A stretch of 64,000 bases of DNA, taken from the NCBI RefSeq assembly GCF_949628265.1, contig NC_088790.1:23688545-23752544 (forward strand), read 5' to 3'. Under the pieces are notes generated by a model that was not told the DNA's origin, searched no databases, and saw only the letters and a list, made by a program, of their open reading frames with translations. Shown piece after piece: positions 39,591 through 52,847 of this stretch (position 1 is its first letter; the number at the start of each line of letters is the position of its first letter). The translations under genes were made by a program, and so were the position numbers. The stretch is from Cloeon dipterum (taxonomy: Eukaryota; Arthropoda; Insecta; Ephemeroptera; Baetidae).

Positions 39591-39971
39591 ATAAGCAGTT
39601 TATTTGAATGGATTTAACCTCAAAAGCCAAATTTCATATGAAATATGGTCTGCGTTTGTCGTTGCTTGCAATTGTACGAAAATTATAATTTTTTCAGGGG
39701 TTTTTTTGTAGACAGAATTATGTGGACAATTCGTTAGCAACGGTTTTGATTTTTGATTAAAGTTGCGGAGGTGTGATACTACGATGACACACCTGAAAAT
39801 TTCTGGTCAAAATTCCATGTACAATTTTCATTTTATAGGGACTCAAAGTTGACAATCTTTTAGAGGTGAATGTTTTAGGAAATTACAACTTTTGCTAGAA
39901 TTAAAGTGTCTTAAAATAATTTATATTGTTTACAGTAATACTTAACAACTTGCCAACGTGACCAACTTCGT

Positions 39972-39990
39972 AGGTCAAAGGTCAAGGTCA
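39972..39990 (+). repeat. Triple AGGTCA half-site in a dispersed repeat
   Basis: AGGTCAAAGGTCAAGGTCA preceded by CCAACTTCGT, exactly as at 49,875. The surrounding degenerate repeat spans roughly 39,720-40,320. Confidence 0.75.
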
Positions 39991-40956
39991 CAAAAATCAG
40001 AAAAAATTGTTCAAAAAATCCGGTCATTTGAAAAGGAACAAAGTTGTTTGAAATTGAGATAGCAAAGATGTGCCTCATTCAAATAACAAGTAACATTTAT
40101 AAAAAATAATGCTACAGTTTTCCCTTTTTTACTATTATTCTTTTTTCAAGAAGAATTAAAATAATCCCCACCCCAGAAGGGCGTGAGCTTTTGTCAGAAA
40201 TTAAAATTTATACTGAATTTTGCCGTTTTTGGTGTTGATTCCCGTGTGTTTGAACCAGCGAAACTCAAATTTGAAGTCATTTTTTCTTAATACCCTCAAC
40301 TTCACATTTTTCAACCGTTTGGACTACTCCCGATTAGCAATTGTAACCGGCACTTGCAGCTGACATTGAGCTGAGAGTAAAATTATTGGTAGGAATTGTT
40401 ATGTTATATTTATGAGGAGATTTTCAAGTAAATATCATTTTCAATTTAAATTTTTTAACATTAATTTTTCAGGTTGTGTACTAAATAGATGATGTGTATT
40501 TAAATTATATTTATTTGTGCTTGCAAAATCACTTATCATATTAACCATTTTTAAGTTACAAAAAATCAACTTGCCAGTTTGTTCCATATTTTTTTATATT
40601 TTTAATATATATCAATAAATTATTTCCTTGAGATTAATCTTGTTTCTATAATTTGTCAAGAGTATATTAAATATTATATTAAAATATTTTAAATTTTGAA
40701 TTCAGATGTTCATCAAACAAAATAATAATGTTGATAACTGTCTTACAAAGAAATTGCTGCAAATTGAATTACAAGAATAACAAAGTATCAAACATTCAAT
40801 AAAATTAAAATATGCAACCATTCGAAAAAAAATCGTGCAATGCATTTTCGAAAATTCTGCCTTTTTCTGCCGGGTTCTCATTCCTTTGTCACTTCTGCGT
40901 CCCTCTTTTGGTCAGATCCAATTATTGGAATTGCTACTCGCGTCCAAAAGTATCGC

Positions 40957-40960
<4 letters not shown>

Positions 40961-41010
<50 letters not shown>
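40961..41010. repeat. (GA)n microsatellite
   Basis: A 50-bp pure GA tract. Confidence 0.95.
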
Positions 41011-41012
<2 letters not shown>

Positions 41013-44000
41013 CGAATTTTATTTTTTATCGATCTTTTTTTCAAAAGTTGGATTGATTAACTTTTTTTGTATTTTCATGCAAGCTTCACAAATAAAAAGA
41101 AGCATCGGCCGGTTTTAATAAACGCGCGCGCTTGTGCGCTCTTTCTCTCTTTCTCTCCCGTCAAAAGTTTACACTGCTGACTGCAACAAAATGTTGATGA
41201 TGATAGTTCTCTTTTATTTTGCACTCAAAGGTTTGCCTTTGATCATGTGAATGGCGCTCGCTCAGCATCTTTTATTATTATTATTGTGCGCCGCAGAAAA
41301 AAAAAACAGCAGCGGAGCGAGAAAAATATGTGTTGAAAGGTGTGTGTGAGCGAGCGAGTGAGCTGAAAAGAGTAAAATGAAAAATGTTTTTCATGCAACA
41401 CGACTCCCAGCACCGCCCGCCCACCCGCACACACAGCACTTCCCTTTTCAGCTCTTCGGCTTGTTGGTGATCAAATGAAACTGCTGCTACTGCCGCTGCC
41501 GCGCGGGTTACAACAAACAATACTCAGAGTTAATAATCTCATCTGCCAGCCTCCCAGCTAGGGATTTTCAACTCGTTTTCTCTTACAATGTAAATCAAAT
41601 AATTACAGGGCTGGGATTTTTAGACGATCTGATTTTTTAAATTTCATATCGTAATGGGAACTGCAAAGGAGGGCGAATATTACATTTTTAAACCATTAAA
41701 ACTGTCTAAATCGAATTTAAATCCGCGGGAACAGGGTTTGCTTATTTTGTTTGATGAAAAAAGGCACCGGGGGAAGGATTTACGCGACGCGCAGATATGG
41801 CGTCTGGTAGAGTACGGCGGGAAAGTTACAAACGTTGGCTTAGGAAAAGGTAGAATAAATTTAACATGAAATAAATATTTTTGCGTTGTTATTTCTTTTG
41901 TACCAGCTGATTAGCCCGGTAATTGGCGAATCGACCATTAGATGGCACAGCAGGCTAATGAAAATATAACAAAATACGCGGGAATTAAATTATTAGGTCG
42001 ACACGCCTATTTTCTAACGCTTCTGATTGGCTGCTGGACTGCCTCTTGATTGGTCTCCATTAGTTCGACGCCATATTGACTTCTGACCGGAGGGAACCAA
42101 CACAGACCTGGCCCCCGGTGAAAAAAGGGTTATTCTCAACCCCCAGACAGGGCGGGAAGCTTATAAATTAGGGCTGCAACCAGTAGGACCTTTTCCGTAC
42201 AAATATTGAAAAATAAACAGCTCGAAACTCATTGAGGATTAAGCTGCATTAAATTCTTCTGGCAGTTATGACAATCTCGTGTGCTTTTGACATGTGCCAT
42301 TAACTATGCTTTATGTTTAAAAAAGTTGAATGATTTTTATACACTTTAAAATTAAAAATTAAAGCGTAAAATCTGCAAATAAAACCAGCTGAAAATACTA
42401 TCAGTAAAATTGCTGCTCACACAGGAAGGGAAACATCAAATTTGAAGAAATGATTTAACTTGAAATAATAATAATTTCAGCTCCATTGCTAACATTATTT
42501 ATTTTTTGTTCTAAAATTTCATCGATTGTTAGGTTTGTGAATTATTTTTCTGACCCTCTAATCATTGCGGAACTTTCAAATGCGATTTAAAACCAAGTTT
42601 GAACCGCATTAAAAGTCGTATAAAACTTCTAAAAGCGACTAAAAGACGTTTAAAAATAGTCTAAACCAATAAAACACTCATATAATTTTCTTTTTCAAAC
42701 TCAGAAATTTTTCTCATGGTGGAATTTTTTATTTTAAAGTCTACATGGTTTTTCACAAGCAAATGTAATGTGTTAGACTGTTAAAAATAGTCAGACCTGT
42801 CCTCATTATGGTTCTTAAATTTTTCGAAAGTTATCATTTCCATTTTCCAGCTAAGAGAATTTGTTTTAACATTTCGAAATCGCTTATTCACACGTCTTTC
42901 TAAAACTGGAAAAATTCACTTCACTTTCGTTTAGGTGGTTTAAAAATCCCAATCAAGGTTCAGGTATTTAAAAAAGGGTTCAAATCATTCTCAAAATTGA
43001 ACGAAAATCACTCTTCAATTTCGTTGTTAACATTTTTCAGCGTAGTCGGAAAAAACGCAATTTTTTCAAAATAAAAATTTTCAGTATTTTATTGTATTAA
43101 ATGTATTTAATTCATTTAATAAAGTTATCTCTTTGAAAATGCTGGATATTTTTGACATTCGACATAATTGTAAGAATTTTCTGTAAAAATGCTAAATATT
43201 TTTAATTTAAAAACCAACTAAATCGCCCCAAAGACAGTCTAAAAATGGTAGCCCTATCGATTTTATCATCTAAGATTGAATTTCCATTCGCATTTGAATT
43301 TGAATTTGCCAGTTAAATAATTTTGCACTCCTTTTTCGAATTTAATTTCTCTTTTCGCATGTCTTCGCATTGCAGTCCTGAAAATAAATAAAAAGTGTAT
43401 TTGTTACAGACACATTTTCTATCCTTTGCAACGCATAAACTCAATTTCCGAGTGTCACACTGAGTGTCTTTCGTTCCCGAGGACGTAAGTTGGTGCTCGG
43501 GAATGTGATTGGGGCGGTGGTGGTGGTGCGAGGCGAGGCGAGGCGTCGACAATGAGGCGTAAAACCGCAGCGAGCAGACGTGTTTGATGTTGCAATTACC
43601 AGCGGCAGTGGCAGCGGCAGGGTTGCTGGGCGGGCGAGGGGTTTGTTGGCTCCATTTGGCGGGGCACGTCCCTCGGGAGGGCGGGCGGGATTGACGGATG
43701 CGAGATGACATTATCGCATCACGACGCTTGCATCACAAGCAGCCCTCGCCTCGCGCGGATTGTTTGCAACTCGCTACCAAGTCAATTTGCCGGCTCGCTG
43801 CCTGCCGATATTGTGTGTCTGCACTGCCGTTGCCGTTGCTCCTCCGTGCTTAATGCCTCATAAGACCCTCCACGAATCGCGCGCGCACCCTTGCCGAACG
43901 GCCGGCCGGCCAATTTTGCAGCTCGCCAGGCGAAATAATAATGCTAACCCGCAGCAAACATTGAATATAAATAAGCTACTTTCCGATTTCACAACAAGGG

Positions 44001-46061
44001 TGTGTTTTCAGCGATTTTACAATGTTTTCCCATTATCACTTTTGCTCATCCGCAACGCGATGTGAATTTTTGTCTCGTGGGACTCGCAAAACGGCGTGTT
44101 CCAGAGTTTTCATAATTTGGAAATTTAAATGCTCGAAATCAGCATCGTTTAAAAATATGTGGCGTGTAAGTTCAGGAATTTCCGTAGGTTCTCTGACTAA
44201 AACAGGAATTTTTCTTGCTAAAAGATTTTTTCTTAAGTGTAACAATGTTTGATACAACTCTACGTAATATCCTAAAAATACTAAAATAAAAAAATATTAG
44301 TTTTTCGAACACCGAAGATAGCATATTATAGAAAGGTCAGAAATTTTTCAACTGAGGCAGGAGATTATGATTAATTTCGTCCAGCGGAAAGAGAAAAGTC
44401 AAAAGGTTAAGATTTTTAGACCAAATAAAGGTGAAAATATGTTTTAAAAAAATCCAGATTTTTGGCGAGTTTTCATCCATTTTAAAGTTGTTTAGAGGGC
44501 TTTAATTTGAAAGATTTTAAAATATTTTAAGATTGGATCTGGAGTCTTATCTTTCATGCATATTTTGCATGTTTGAAAGGGAATCAAACGTATAGAAATA
44601 TAGACCATCTTCCTCAATTCCTTGCCCTGTAATCAATGCTTTTTAATATAAATATTTTAAAGGCGATTAATTGGGTTTTGCTCTTTTCAAAGACTGAGAA
44701 TGGTTGGTTGTAAATTTTAGACATTTTTTCATTTTTATAAACCCCCTTTTTTTAAAAAAAAAATACTTTTCGAGTAAGCAAATATTTTAAAAAGTAGGAA
44801 TTTTTCTAACAGGGACAATCTTAGGATTCAACGATTATTGAAATCGTGTTGAATCCAACGAGTTAAGAAATATTACCAGCAGGAATTTTGATTCGACGGG
44901 GTTTGAGAGAATTATGGAGCTCCGAAGTTTTAAAATCCACATGGGATTTAACTTGTGAAATGTTTCAAAATCGAATTGTGGAGCCAGTTTTTAAATCGTG
45001 ATGAAATTATTTAGGTAGACCTACTTAACAAGACAAATCGATCGGTGGGCCATTTTTTACCTGCTGAAAATGTTGTAATATTTTTGAGAACGTCATTAAT
45101 GACCAAATGATCGATTAGTCTCATTGAACAGAGCCTAAAAGCCGAGAGTTTCAGCTAAATTGAGCAAAACTGTATTTTAAGTCAATTTTGAAAATTTCGG
45201 CCATACTAATTTCACCAAAAACTAGACCATTGAAGTCTAAGCTTTTTAGTTAAAAAAATAAATCGAACACGATTGTTTGAAAGTTGACCAAACCCAGCTG
45301 CCAATTTTTCTTTTAACGAGACGCACATGTTTAGAAGAAATAAATAAATATTATTTAAAAGTCTAAAAAGAGAATCTAATTTCAATTTCCTATTGAATCA
45401 TTTTTCAGGTTTTTAAAGGCTAATGTTGTTTCGTGGAATTTAAATATAGTTTGACTTGTAGAGGAAGAGTAAATGAACTACAAAAACAAGTTTTAATTAA
45501 TTCTGTTAAATGTGTTTATCGCGTGTTTGTCGAAGAAAATTTCAGAGTTTAACTTGAACAAACAAATTAACGTTGCAAAAGGCACGCTCTTCTGTTCACC
45601 TAATTAGAAACAAGAACCCCTGAGAATTGAACGCTTGGCTTTATGATAATTTATTCATGCGGTCGTTTAGGCGCGCGCGGGTATCAACAATGAAAAATCA
45701 AAGTCGAGTTTGCAGCAGCAAAGTCTTATTCCCAGCGCCCCTTTTGAGTTGCTATACTCATTTTGCCTGAAAAAAAAACAAAAATGCTTCCACCGACACT
45801 AAGTGCCCCTTAATGGATGAGATGCTCGAGATTGTTTTTGCGCCCGCGGGATTAGCAAATTGTTGATGGTCCGCAGCAGCAGCAGCAGCATAGCGGCAGC
45901 CGGAGGAGAGTAAGTATAATACACACTCGACTCGTCGTCGTCGTCGTGTGTGTGTGCATGAAATATTCCCGCGAGGCACGTGCGGTAAATGCCTAACTAA
46001 GTAAGAGTCCCAGCTAGCTATAATACGCGGCTGCAACATTCTAAACTCGCTCACTCGCCCG

Positions 46062-46082
46062 CGAGAGAGAGAGAGAGAGAGA
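46062..46082. repeat. (GA)n microsatellite
   Basis: A short GA tract in a CpG-rich island that also has (CAG)n at about 45,877-45,890 and (CGT)n at about 45,932-45,946. This is the last GA tract before the gene-dense part. Confidence 0.9.
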
Positions 46083-47909
46083 AGAGCAGATATAATTAAC
46101 GAGCGGCGCTGAAAGCCCTGGTTTAAACGCGTGCACGCATAGCACCGCCACCGCACCAACAACTTGTGCGTCAAGAGTTAATTTGCTTCATTAAGATAAT
46201 ACCAGCCCGACAAATGTATGTCGGCTAAATTACCTCCGCGGTTGCCTCCGCCGTGCATAAACAACTTTGCAGCCGCCGCCGCGGGACGCGAGCCGAGAAA
46301 ACGCACCCACTGATAAACAGCATTATTTGCATCGCAGATCGCAGGGCTTATGACCATAATATTATATTACGTTCTTCTATTTTATCGAGGTTATTTCTAT
46401 TGTTTTTTAAGAAAAGAGACGCGTAATCTTGTTTCTGGGCACCCTGATGACTTCCAAAGGGCCGAATTGAACATATTCTGAAAGCTCCTCGACGAACAGT
46501 GTGCAGATCTTGCAAGTGGTACCAATACAGAACCCGTCAGGTGTCGGTAAAGTGGCTAAACATGTGAATTTAATTAAATCGATCGCTCGAGGGTTCGATT
46601 TCGCACCTGTTCTGATGGTATATTCTCCCCTCGGGGATGACACAATGCAGGGTCTGAGGGTAGAAATCAAACGATCGTACTGTTTTGATATTATCACTTA
46701 TAAATGCCCTTTTTAAAACTTTGACCCTCCGTATTTCACAAAATAAAAATTATACACCGTCTTGAAATTTACTATAAACCTATGCTACAAACACTAAAGG
46801 CGAAATTTTTATCCTAATGCTATTTTCAGGGTATTTTAAATTAAAAAATGCTTCTTTAATAATTTGATGTGAACTCGACATTTTTTTTCTGTTTAAATGG
46901 GCATCTTTTGGCACAAAGTTCAATGTTCTAGCACCATTAGAATTCGAGATATTCTCATTCTTGTGAACGCAGAGAGGCCCGTTTCTCCTGATTTCTCTCC
47001 GAATTTCCTACATAATAAATTTCTCTACAAATTTGGTTATTTCTAAAACTCTATATAGCATCCTAACAACATTCCAAAAAATGAGGATTTTCAAACAGTT
47101 GACAATCAAATTTAATTTTTTATCATTTTCTTCTTAAATATTTGCAGAATTTCACTTTTAAAAATATAGTCAATTGTGCGCATGTTAAATTTTTAAGAGA
47201 GAGTTGTTACATCGAAGGGGGGTTTCAAGATTTCTTCAACTTAAGTGCTCTCTTTTTTAATGAATTCGCAATCAGCAATGAGATTTGAGCTCTGATTTTT
47301 TAGAAATATTTTGCGTTAGGGGCCAAAAAGCTGCTGTTTATTTTCAAATTTTAACATTTACAGCTACTCCTCCCGAGCAAAAAGACCTAGGGCCATCAGT
47401 TTTATTAAAAATGAAAATGAAATAAGGTTTGAAATTGTTTTTATAAGCAATTAAATAACAAGATCGGTATGATATCAAGCTGCCATTAAATTTGAAGTTT
47501 TAAATTAGCAAAATTTTTATTTTATAGAGGATTGATACAGCAAAACAATGGAAAAATCCTTGTTATCAAAGCATTAAAAGCAATAAAAGCACTTTGAATC
47601 TAAATAATCCATAAGAATTCAACTAAAGCCAAAATTGACCTATAGAAAAGTGGGTGCGAAGGGTGAGGGTTGGAATCTTGTTTTATTTAAAAAAAATTTA
47701 GTTTCCCCGAAAAATTCCATACACCGAAGAGAGGTGGTGAAATCTGCCATAAAAATATTGCCATGAACCATGAACGTTACATGCAAATTAAAAAAAATTG
47801 ATTGTAGCAAAGGTCACACAGTCATTATGCATAGAACAAATTGCCGAAACGAACTATTTGAACAACTATGTAACTGATTATAATGTAGTCAACAATTACA
47901 ATATTTTAA

Positions 47910-48360
47910 AGTGGAATGATACTGGGCAACAATTGAAAATTATTTGAATTGTTGGATGCCATAAACAATTGATCGATTAACAATCTGATCAACAAGTTGC
48001 AATAATAAAAAAGACCTTCCTACAGTAAAAATTCAAATTTTGCCAATTTTCTCCAAAATGTAGAGTGCTTGAACATATTTTCTTGGCATATTCCGATTCG
48101 TCTCGTCGAGATCTGTCCAACGGGGTGTATGCCACTTATTGGGGAAACTCTTGGTTTTGAAATTAAATCGGATTTCAAGTAAAGAGACAGCCATTACCAT
48201 TTGAAAAGCACGGTAACTTTCCAGCCAATTTTCTCAAAAAAATACAGTGCTTCTTAGGTCAGTTTAGGCTTTAACTGAATCCTAAGGGATGAGTTTATGT
48301 ATTGGCAACAAGCATTTTCCAGGCTTTTCCAGTATCATTCCTCTTTAATTTATCTTCTTT
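47910..48360. repeat. Dispersed repeat family F
   Basis: Collinear copy of 27,450-27,900. Contains ATTCGTCTCGTCGAGATCT, GGGGTGTATGCCAC and TTTGAAAAGCACGG blocks also found at 13,195-13,620. No coding capacity seen. Confidence 0.7.
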
Positions 48361-49874
48361 TTGTATATTGAACAAATTCCTGTGAAAAAATTACCTTCAC
48401 TAATTAATTCAATTTCATAGCAGCCGTTTTTTCTCTTTTAAAAAATGCGGTTAAAGAGCTATTTTTAGTCACGACCACGACAAAAGCGAATTTTTGTTTT
48501 ATTAATATTATACGTGGAGCAGAAAATAATGCGTTTCCTCCGCATCGCTAATTCAAAAAATCAGCTTGGAAAGATAAAAAATATAATGACGAGCGAGGCT
48601 GGGCAAAAATGTTGCATTAAAAGTTTTATTACGTGTTGGCTGGGCAGCGAGGAGCGATGAAATTATACGAAACGCGCGGAATGTGCGCGCATCGGTCCGT
48701 AATGGACTGCGAATGGTGATAAATTAAAAACCTTTTTTCCACTTTTGCTCCCCACAAAAACGCGATGCGTCCATAAGCTGCTCTCACACACTCGCATATA
48801 AATATGACCAGGCTGGGATGGTGGCAAAGCCGCAGAAAAAGCGCGCGCGCGGCGAGGAAAGCGGAGGTTTGGGTCCCTAGGGCCTCGAGGGCATCAGCCA
48901 ACTTGAAATGAAACAAAGGGAAAAGTTAAAATGGAATTGTGCCGAGCATCATCTTTGCCCGCCCGCCCGTGTTCTTCGTGTTCTGTGTGTATTTTTTGCG
49001 TGCGAGCAGTGCCGCTGTGTGTTTGTCGGCGCAAAACGGCCTTTTTCCGCCCGGCCTCTGATAGAAATGTGACGCGCGGTGACCGTTTTCCGCAGCACAC
49101 GCCGCGTAAAACCTCGCAATTTATGGCACCCTGCGGTTCCTCGGCTCGGATCCGCTCGCAAAGCCATTTCTCTCGTCGGTATAAAAACAGAGTAGAAATG
49201 AAAAGGATTTCTGCTCTACGCGGCTGTAAAACGCGCGGCGGCATTTTCTTTCTTCTTGTAACTCCTTCTCGCCCGCGTAATTAAGTGGAGTGCTCTATTT
49301 TTTATTAGCATGAAAGTAATAATCCCGACACTCCAGCGGGAATTGAGAGACACACAGACACGAGAGCGGCGAAATGTTAGAGCTACTGTTGTGTCGATTT
49401 AGATATGCATCACGTGTACGTCGGAGCGGCAGGCTGGGCTGGCAAACTAAATGAGATCGGCTACATCTCAAATTCAAATGGCGCCGGGCTCGAAAAATTC
49501 GATATAAAATGCGTTTTGCATCGTAATTCCCGGCCGCGTCCTGTCGGAAATGAGGCAGCTCCGTGACACTACACAGAAAATGATCTGAATAGCAAATACA
49601 GACTTTTTCCTCAGCTAGAATATAATATAACTGATTTGTATCATGTACTGTCTGAACGGAGAGCGCTGTATTCCTAATGTACAATTACGATTTATTAATT
49701 TACAATTAGGCAAAACCTATTAATTCCTATAATTGCCTTTATAACAGGGGCAAAAAATTTTCGAAGAATTTTAAATTGTAACTTTTATTTGGATTTGGAG
49801 ATAATCAAAAAAATTGGTGAGAACAATGTTCTAAATTTGCCACCAAACAGGTTGTCCTTGGTCTCCAACTTCGT

Positions 49875-49893
49875 AGGTCAAAGGTCAAGGTCA
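49875..49893 (+). repeat. Triple AGGTCA half-site in a dispersed repeat
   Basis: AGGTCAAAGGTCAAGGTCA with the same CCAACTTCGT flank as the copy at 39,972. The surrounding degenerate repeat spans about 49,780-50,160. Confidence 0.75.
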
Positions 49894-50998
49894 CAACAGT
49901 GTCGGGTCGAATTTTCCAAAAAAAATCAAGCATCGCCGCGATCTCTACAAAGTCGATTTTTCTTTTAATTGGGCATAATTAGCATAGATTTCGATGGGAT
50001 ATTAGATCCAAATTTGATCAAAACAAACTTTTCGAGGCCATGATCGGGGAATGAAACAAACCCCTTCCCCCTTGGGGACGGAAATTTAGAGTTAAATTAA
50101 CTTATTCAGAACTGAGAGCGTTTTTGGAGGCGTTTCAAATGTTTTTCGCCACGAGAAACTCAATTCAGGACTTCATTTCATGTATTTGAGAGATCGCCCT
50201 GTAATCAGGAATAATCGTGAAAACTGTTTCGTTCCAATTTAATCATTATTTGGACGAGAAACAATTAAATTGTGGCCGCGCACCTGGAATAATTTACTTG
50301 TTTAATCCATTAATTTGCGCTATAAGCCGTTGGATGGTAAATTGCGTTTATTATTACGTGTTGTGCAAACGATTAATTATCGCATGTATTAATAGCAGCA
50401 GCCGACGTGCCCATTAGAGTTTGCTCCAGGTATTATCACATCCAATAAATTTGCACACCTCTCGCGCTTGTCTGCATTAGTGTGAGCGCCGGTGTATCAC
50501 AATGTTGCATGTGGCACGTTCATTAGCACACACCTTGCAAAAGCTAATGCGCGGATAATTAGTCTCTTCCTGATTAATTAAAAAATGTATATATGCGTGC
50601 GATAAATCTATCAATATAGATATACAGCGCAGCAGAGAGAAGAGAAGCTAAAATTAATTATGCCATAATGTGCACTATGATAAAAGCAATTATTTATTTT
50701 CTGGATTTAAAAATTTAAATTGTAACAAGGAAAATTGTTAGTAAGTTTTTTAGGAATTCATTTCAGCGAGAGGATTTTATGATTTTTATACTTATTTGGA
50801 GCAGCAATTAAAATGTAATATAGGAATAAAAAGTGAAGGCAAAGTTGACAGCGCGATCTCCCGGGTGTTGAACACAGTAAAATCTCGAGAGGAGAGACGA
50901 GAGGGCAGCAGCCAGCAGTGTTTTCATTCCACCTCTATTTCATTTTCATGTGCTTCGCACAGATGTTAACCAAAAAATTATTATTTCTCTAAATTAGA

Positions 50999-52847
50999 AT
51001 GGAAATTATCAATCAAAAGACTGGTGATACGGCCTTCCATAAAATTGTTTCAAACGGTCTTGAAGAGACAAGGTATTTGAACACTTAATTGTTTAAAGAA
51101 TTTTATTTTAAAACTGAAAATTTCCTAATTGAACAGGAACTTCTGCGAGAGTTCAAAATACGAACAGAAAATATTGGAAGTCAGCAACTTCGCCTATCAA
51201 AGACCGATTCACGTGTCAGTTGCAGCGAAAAACCCTGCATTAGTGCGATACTTGCTGCAAAAAGGTAAAAAAATTATCGTGCACACAAAAACTTAATAAT
51301 AATTTAATGCAGGTGCGGAGGTGGACTCGTTCAAAAAGGGTGACTGGACCTCTCTGATGGTCGCGAGTGCCCAAACCGGCGCCGCGGCTGCCGAGATTGC
51401 GGAAATTCTGATTGACGCAGGAGCGAATGCCGAGTTGAAAAATAAGGACGGCTGGACAGCAATGCACATCGCTTGCAGGCAAAAAATTTAGAAATTAAAA
51501 AAAAATTGGGCCACTGAAAATGTACAGAAGGGTTAATATCAGCCGGAAAGTTATTTTTCTTCCTCAGAAATAACTGCAATGTTTCACTGCAGTTCCTGGA
51601 ATAATTTAAAGTAGGAATCTCAAAGACTATTTTGCGTCAGTGTTATAATTTATTTTAAAAAAAATTATGTATACCTGAAACGAGTATACTTTTAATTAAA
51701 AAAAACTCTTGCTTTGTTGAATTCATTTTTTTAATTCAGGTGAACAAATTTAAATTTTTTGAAAAATCCAGCTGTTGAAAAATTATAATTACTGTAATTT
51801 CATGCTTTTTTTTTGTTAATATTTTGCTTGTAATTTATATATTATTGATGGTTAATTTTTCAACGTGTAGGACGGGCCACGTGACCGTTGTCCAGCTGCT
51901 GGCAAGACACCGTCCAACCCTGGTGGCGACGCCATCGAGGAACGGTCGGCTGCCGCTGCACATTGCGGCGCTGAACGCGCACACCGCGGTGGTCAAGTTC
52001 CTAATCGAGGTCGGAGGGGTCGAAAGCGCGTCCAAGGCCGACTTTTGCGGCTCCACCCCAGTCCTAGACGCCGCCGCCGGAGGAAGCCTGGACACCCTCG
52101 CGTTTTTAGCCGAATTAGACGATTTGAGGAAGCACAAGGACGAACGAGGCTTAAATTGTCTGCACAGGGCGGCGCAAATCGGAAGCGTTGAGTTGCTGCG
52201 ATTTTTGGTTGAAGAAAAACGGTTTAATTTGGATGAAGAAACAAGGGATGGATTCTCCGCGGTCATGCTCGCCGCCATGGAGGGGCAAGTCACGGCTGTG
52301 ATTCTGCTCTTCCGCTTCGGAGCAGCAACGCAAACTTCTTCGAGAAATGGTACATAACAATTTATCGCAATTAGAGAGAGGGCTGTGAAATTTAGACGAT
52401 TCCGATATTTTGATGCAGTTTTTTTTAATATATAGAAAGGTTCAGGATCGAGGAATTCAAGCAATTATTTCAATTGCAGAAATAATTACGGGACAATTTA
52501 TCTAGTGAAAAAATAATTTTCCAATTTAGTTATTACGTTAAAATATATTAAGAATTAAGTGAAAAAATACTTTTATTCGAAGCTAATTTTAGGATCAATT
52601 CTTTATGAAATATGCCAACATTTTAAAACATTAGATTAGGGCGTCATGACCATTGGTCAAATTTTTTAAAATTGCAATCTTTTGAAGTTAAAACTGGTCC
52701 TTTAATTAGTGCAAAAATTAATCTTACATTGGCAAAAATGTTTTATTCGATATTTTAATTTTTCTAGTTTTTGCCCTTGCGAGAGGTCTGCCAAGCGAGG
52801 AATTGAAGCATCATTTTCTTAACTCAAAGGCTGGAGAAGTGAAATAA
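50999..52847 (+). CDS. ANKRD16: ANKRD16-like ankyrin-repeat protein
   Basis: Five exons join in frame: 50,999-51,072, 51,137-51,264, 51,313-51,478, 51,871-52,349 and 52,768-52,847. They give 308 aa, against about 361 in human ANKRD16. The protein is essentially all ankyrin repeats (for example TGDTAFHKIV at 8, DGWTAMHIACRTGHVTVV at 113, GRLPLHIAALNAHTAVV at 148, RGLNCLHRAAQIGSVELL further on). The blocks KKGDWTSLM and LKNKDGWTAMH match ANKRD16 specifically. In vertebrates ANKRD16 binds alanyl-tRNA synthetase and accepts misactivated serine on lysine side chains. Lys76 and Lys112 fit two of the three reported acceptors, and the third position is Ala142. The start is the first ATG after an in-frame stop, but TTTCTCTAAATTAG just before it could be an acceptor, so an upstream exon is possible. 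Intron 3 uses a GC donor. A poly(A)-signal-like AATAAA overlaps the stop. Confidence 0.88.
51479..51870 (+). other. GC-AG intron in ANKRD16
   Basis: Exon 3 ends ...GCTTGCAG and the next bases are GCAAAA. The only frame-consistent join to exon 4 (acceptor AACGTGTAG at 51,870) makes ACRTGHV, a standard ankyrin helix. This implies a non-canonical GC donor. Confidence 0.75.

Larger units (their letters stand above)
37692..50998. other. Gene-poor region between repeats and ANKRD16
   Basis: No supported exon. CpG-rich islands lie at about 38,190-38,880, 41,080-41,560, 43,440-44,120, 45,650-46,330, 48,600-49,560 and 50,400-50,640. Repeat copies lie at 39,314-39,590, 39,720-40,320, 46,540-46,620, 47,910-48,360 and 49,780-50,160. 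A short element-like stretch at 46,545-46,615 matches the complement of about 8,880-8,990 (shared ACATGTGAATTTAATTA and GGGTTCGATTTC). Confidence 0.6.

Noticed and set aside
41654..41869. 71-aa plus-strand ORF with reasonable composition
   Set aside because: The upstream part resembles low-complexity TTTAAACC-type text seen elsewhere in AT-rich repeats. No splice sites or known motif.
43313..43711. 132-aa minus-strand ORF in a GC-rich island
   Set aside because: Composition follows the CpG-rich island. There is no plausible donor or acceptor, no domain, and the frame has no clear end in an exon structure.
46407..46716. Overlapping ORFs on both strands with fairly protein-like composition
   Set aside because: Part of the stretch matches a dispersed repeat also present inverted at about 8,880-8,990. 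No family is recognised and no splice partners exist.
48629..49284. Several 70-117-aa ORFs on both strands
   Set aside because: Multiple overlapping frames in a CpG-rich island, as expected from a low stop-codon density. None shows domain features.
51835..52464. 209-aa minus-strand ORF
   Set aside because: Antisense shadow of ANKRD16 exon 4, whose plus-strand frame gives clear ankyrin repeats.
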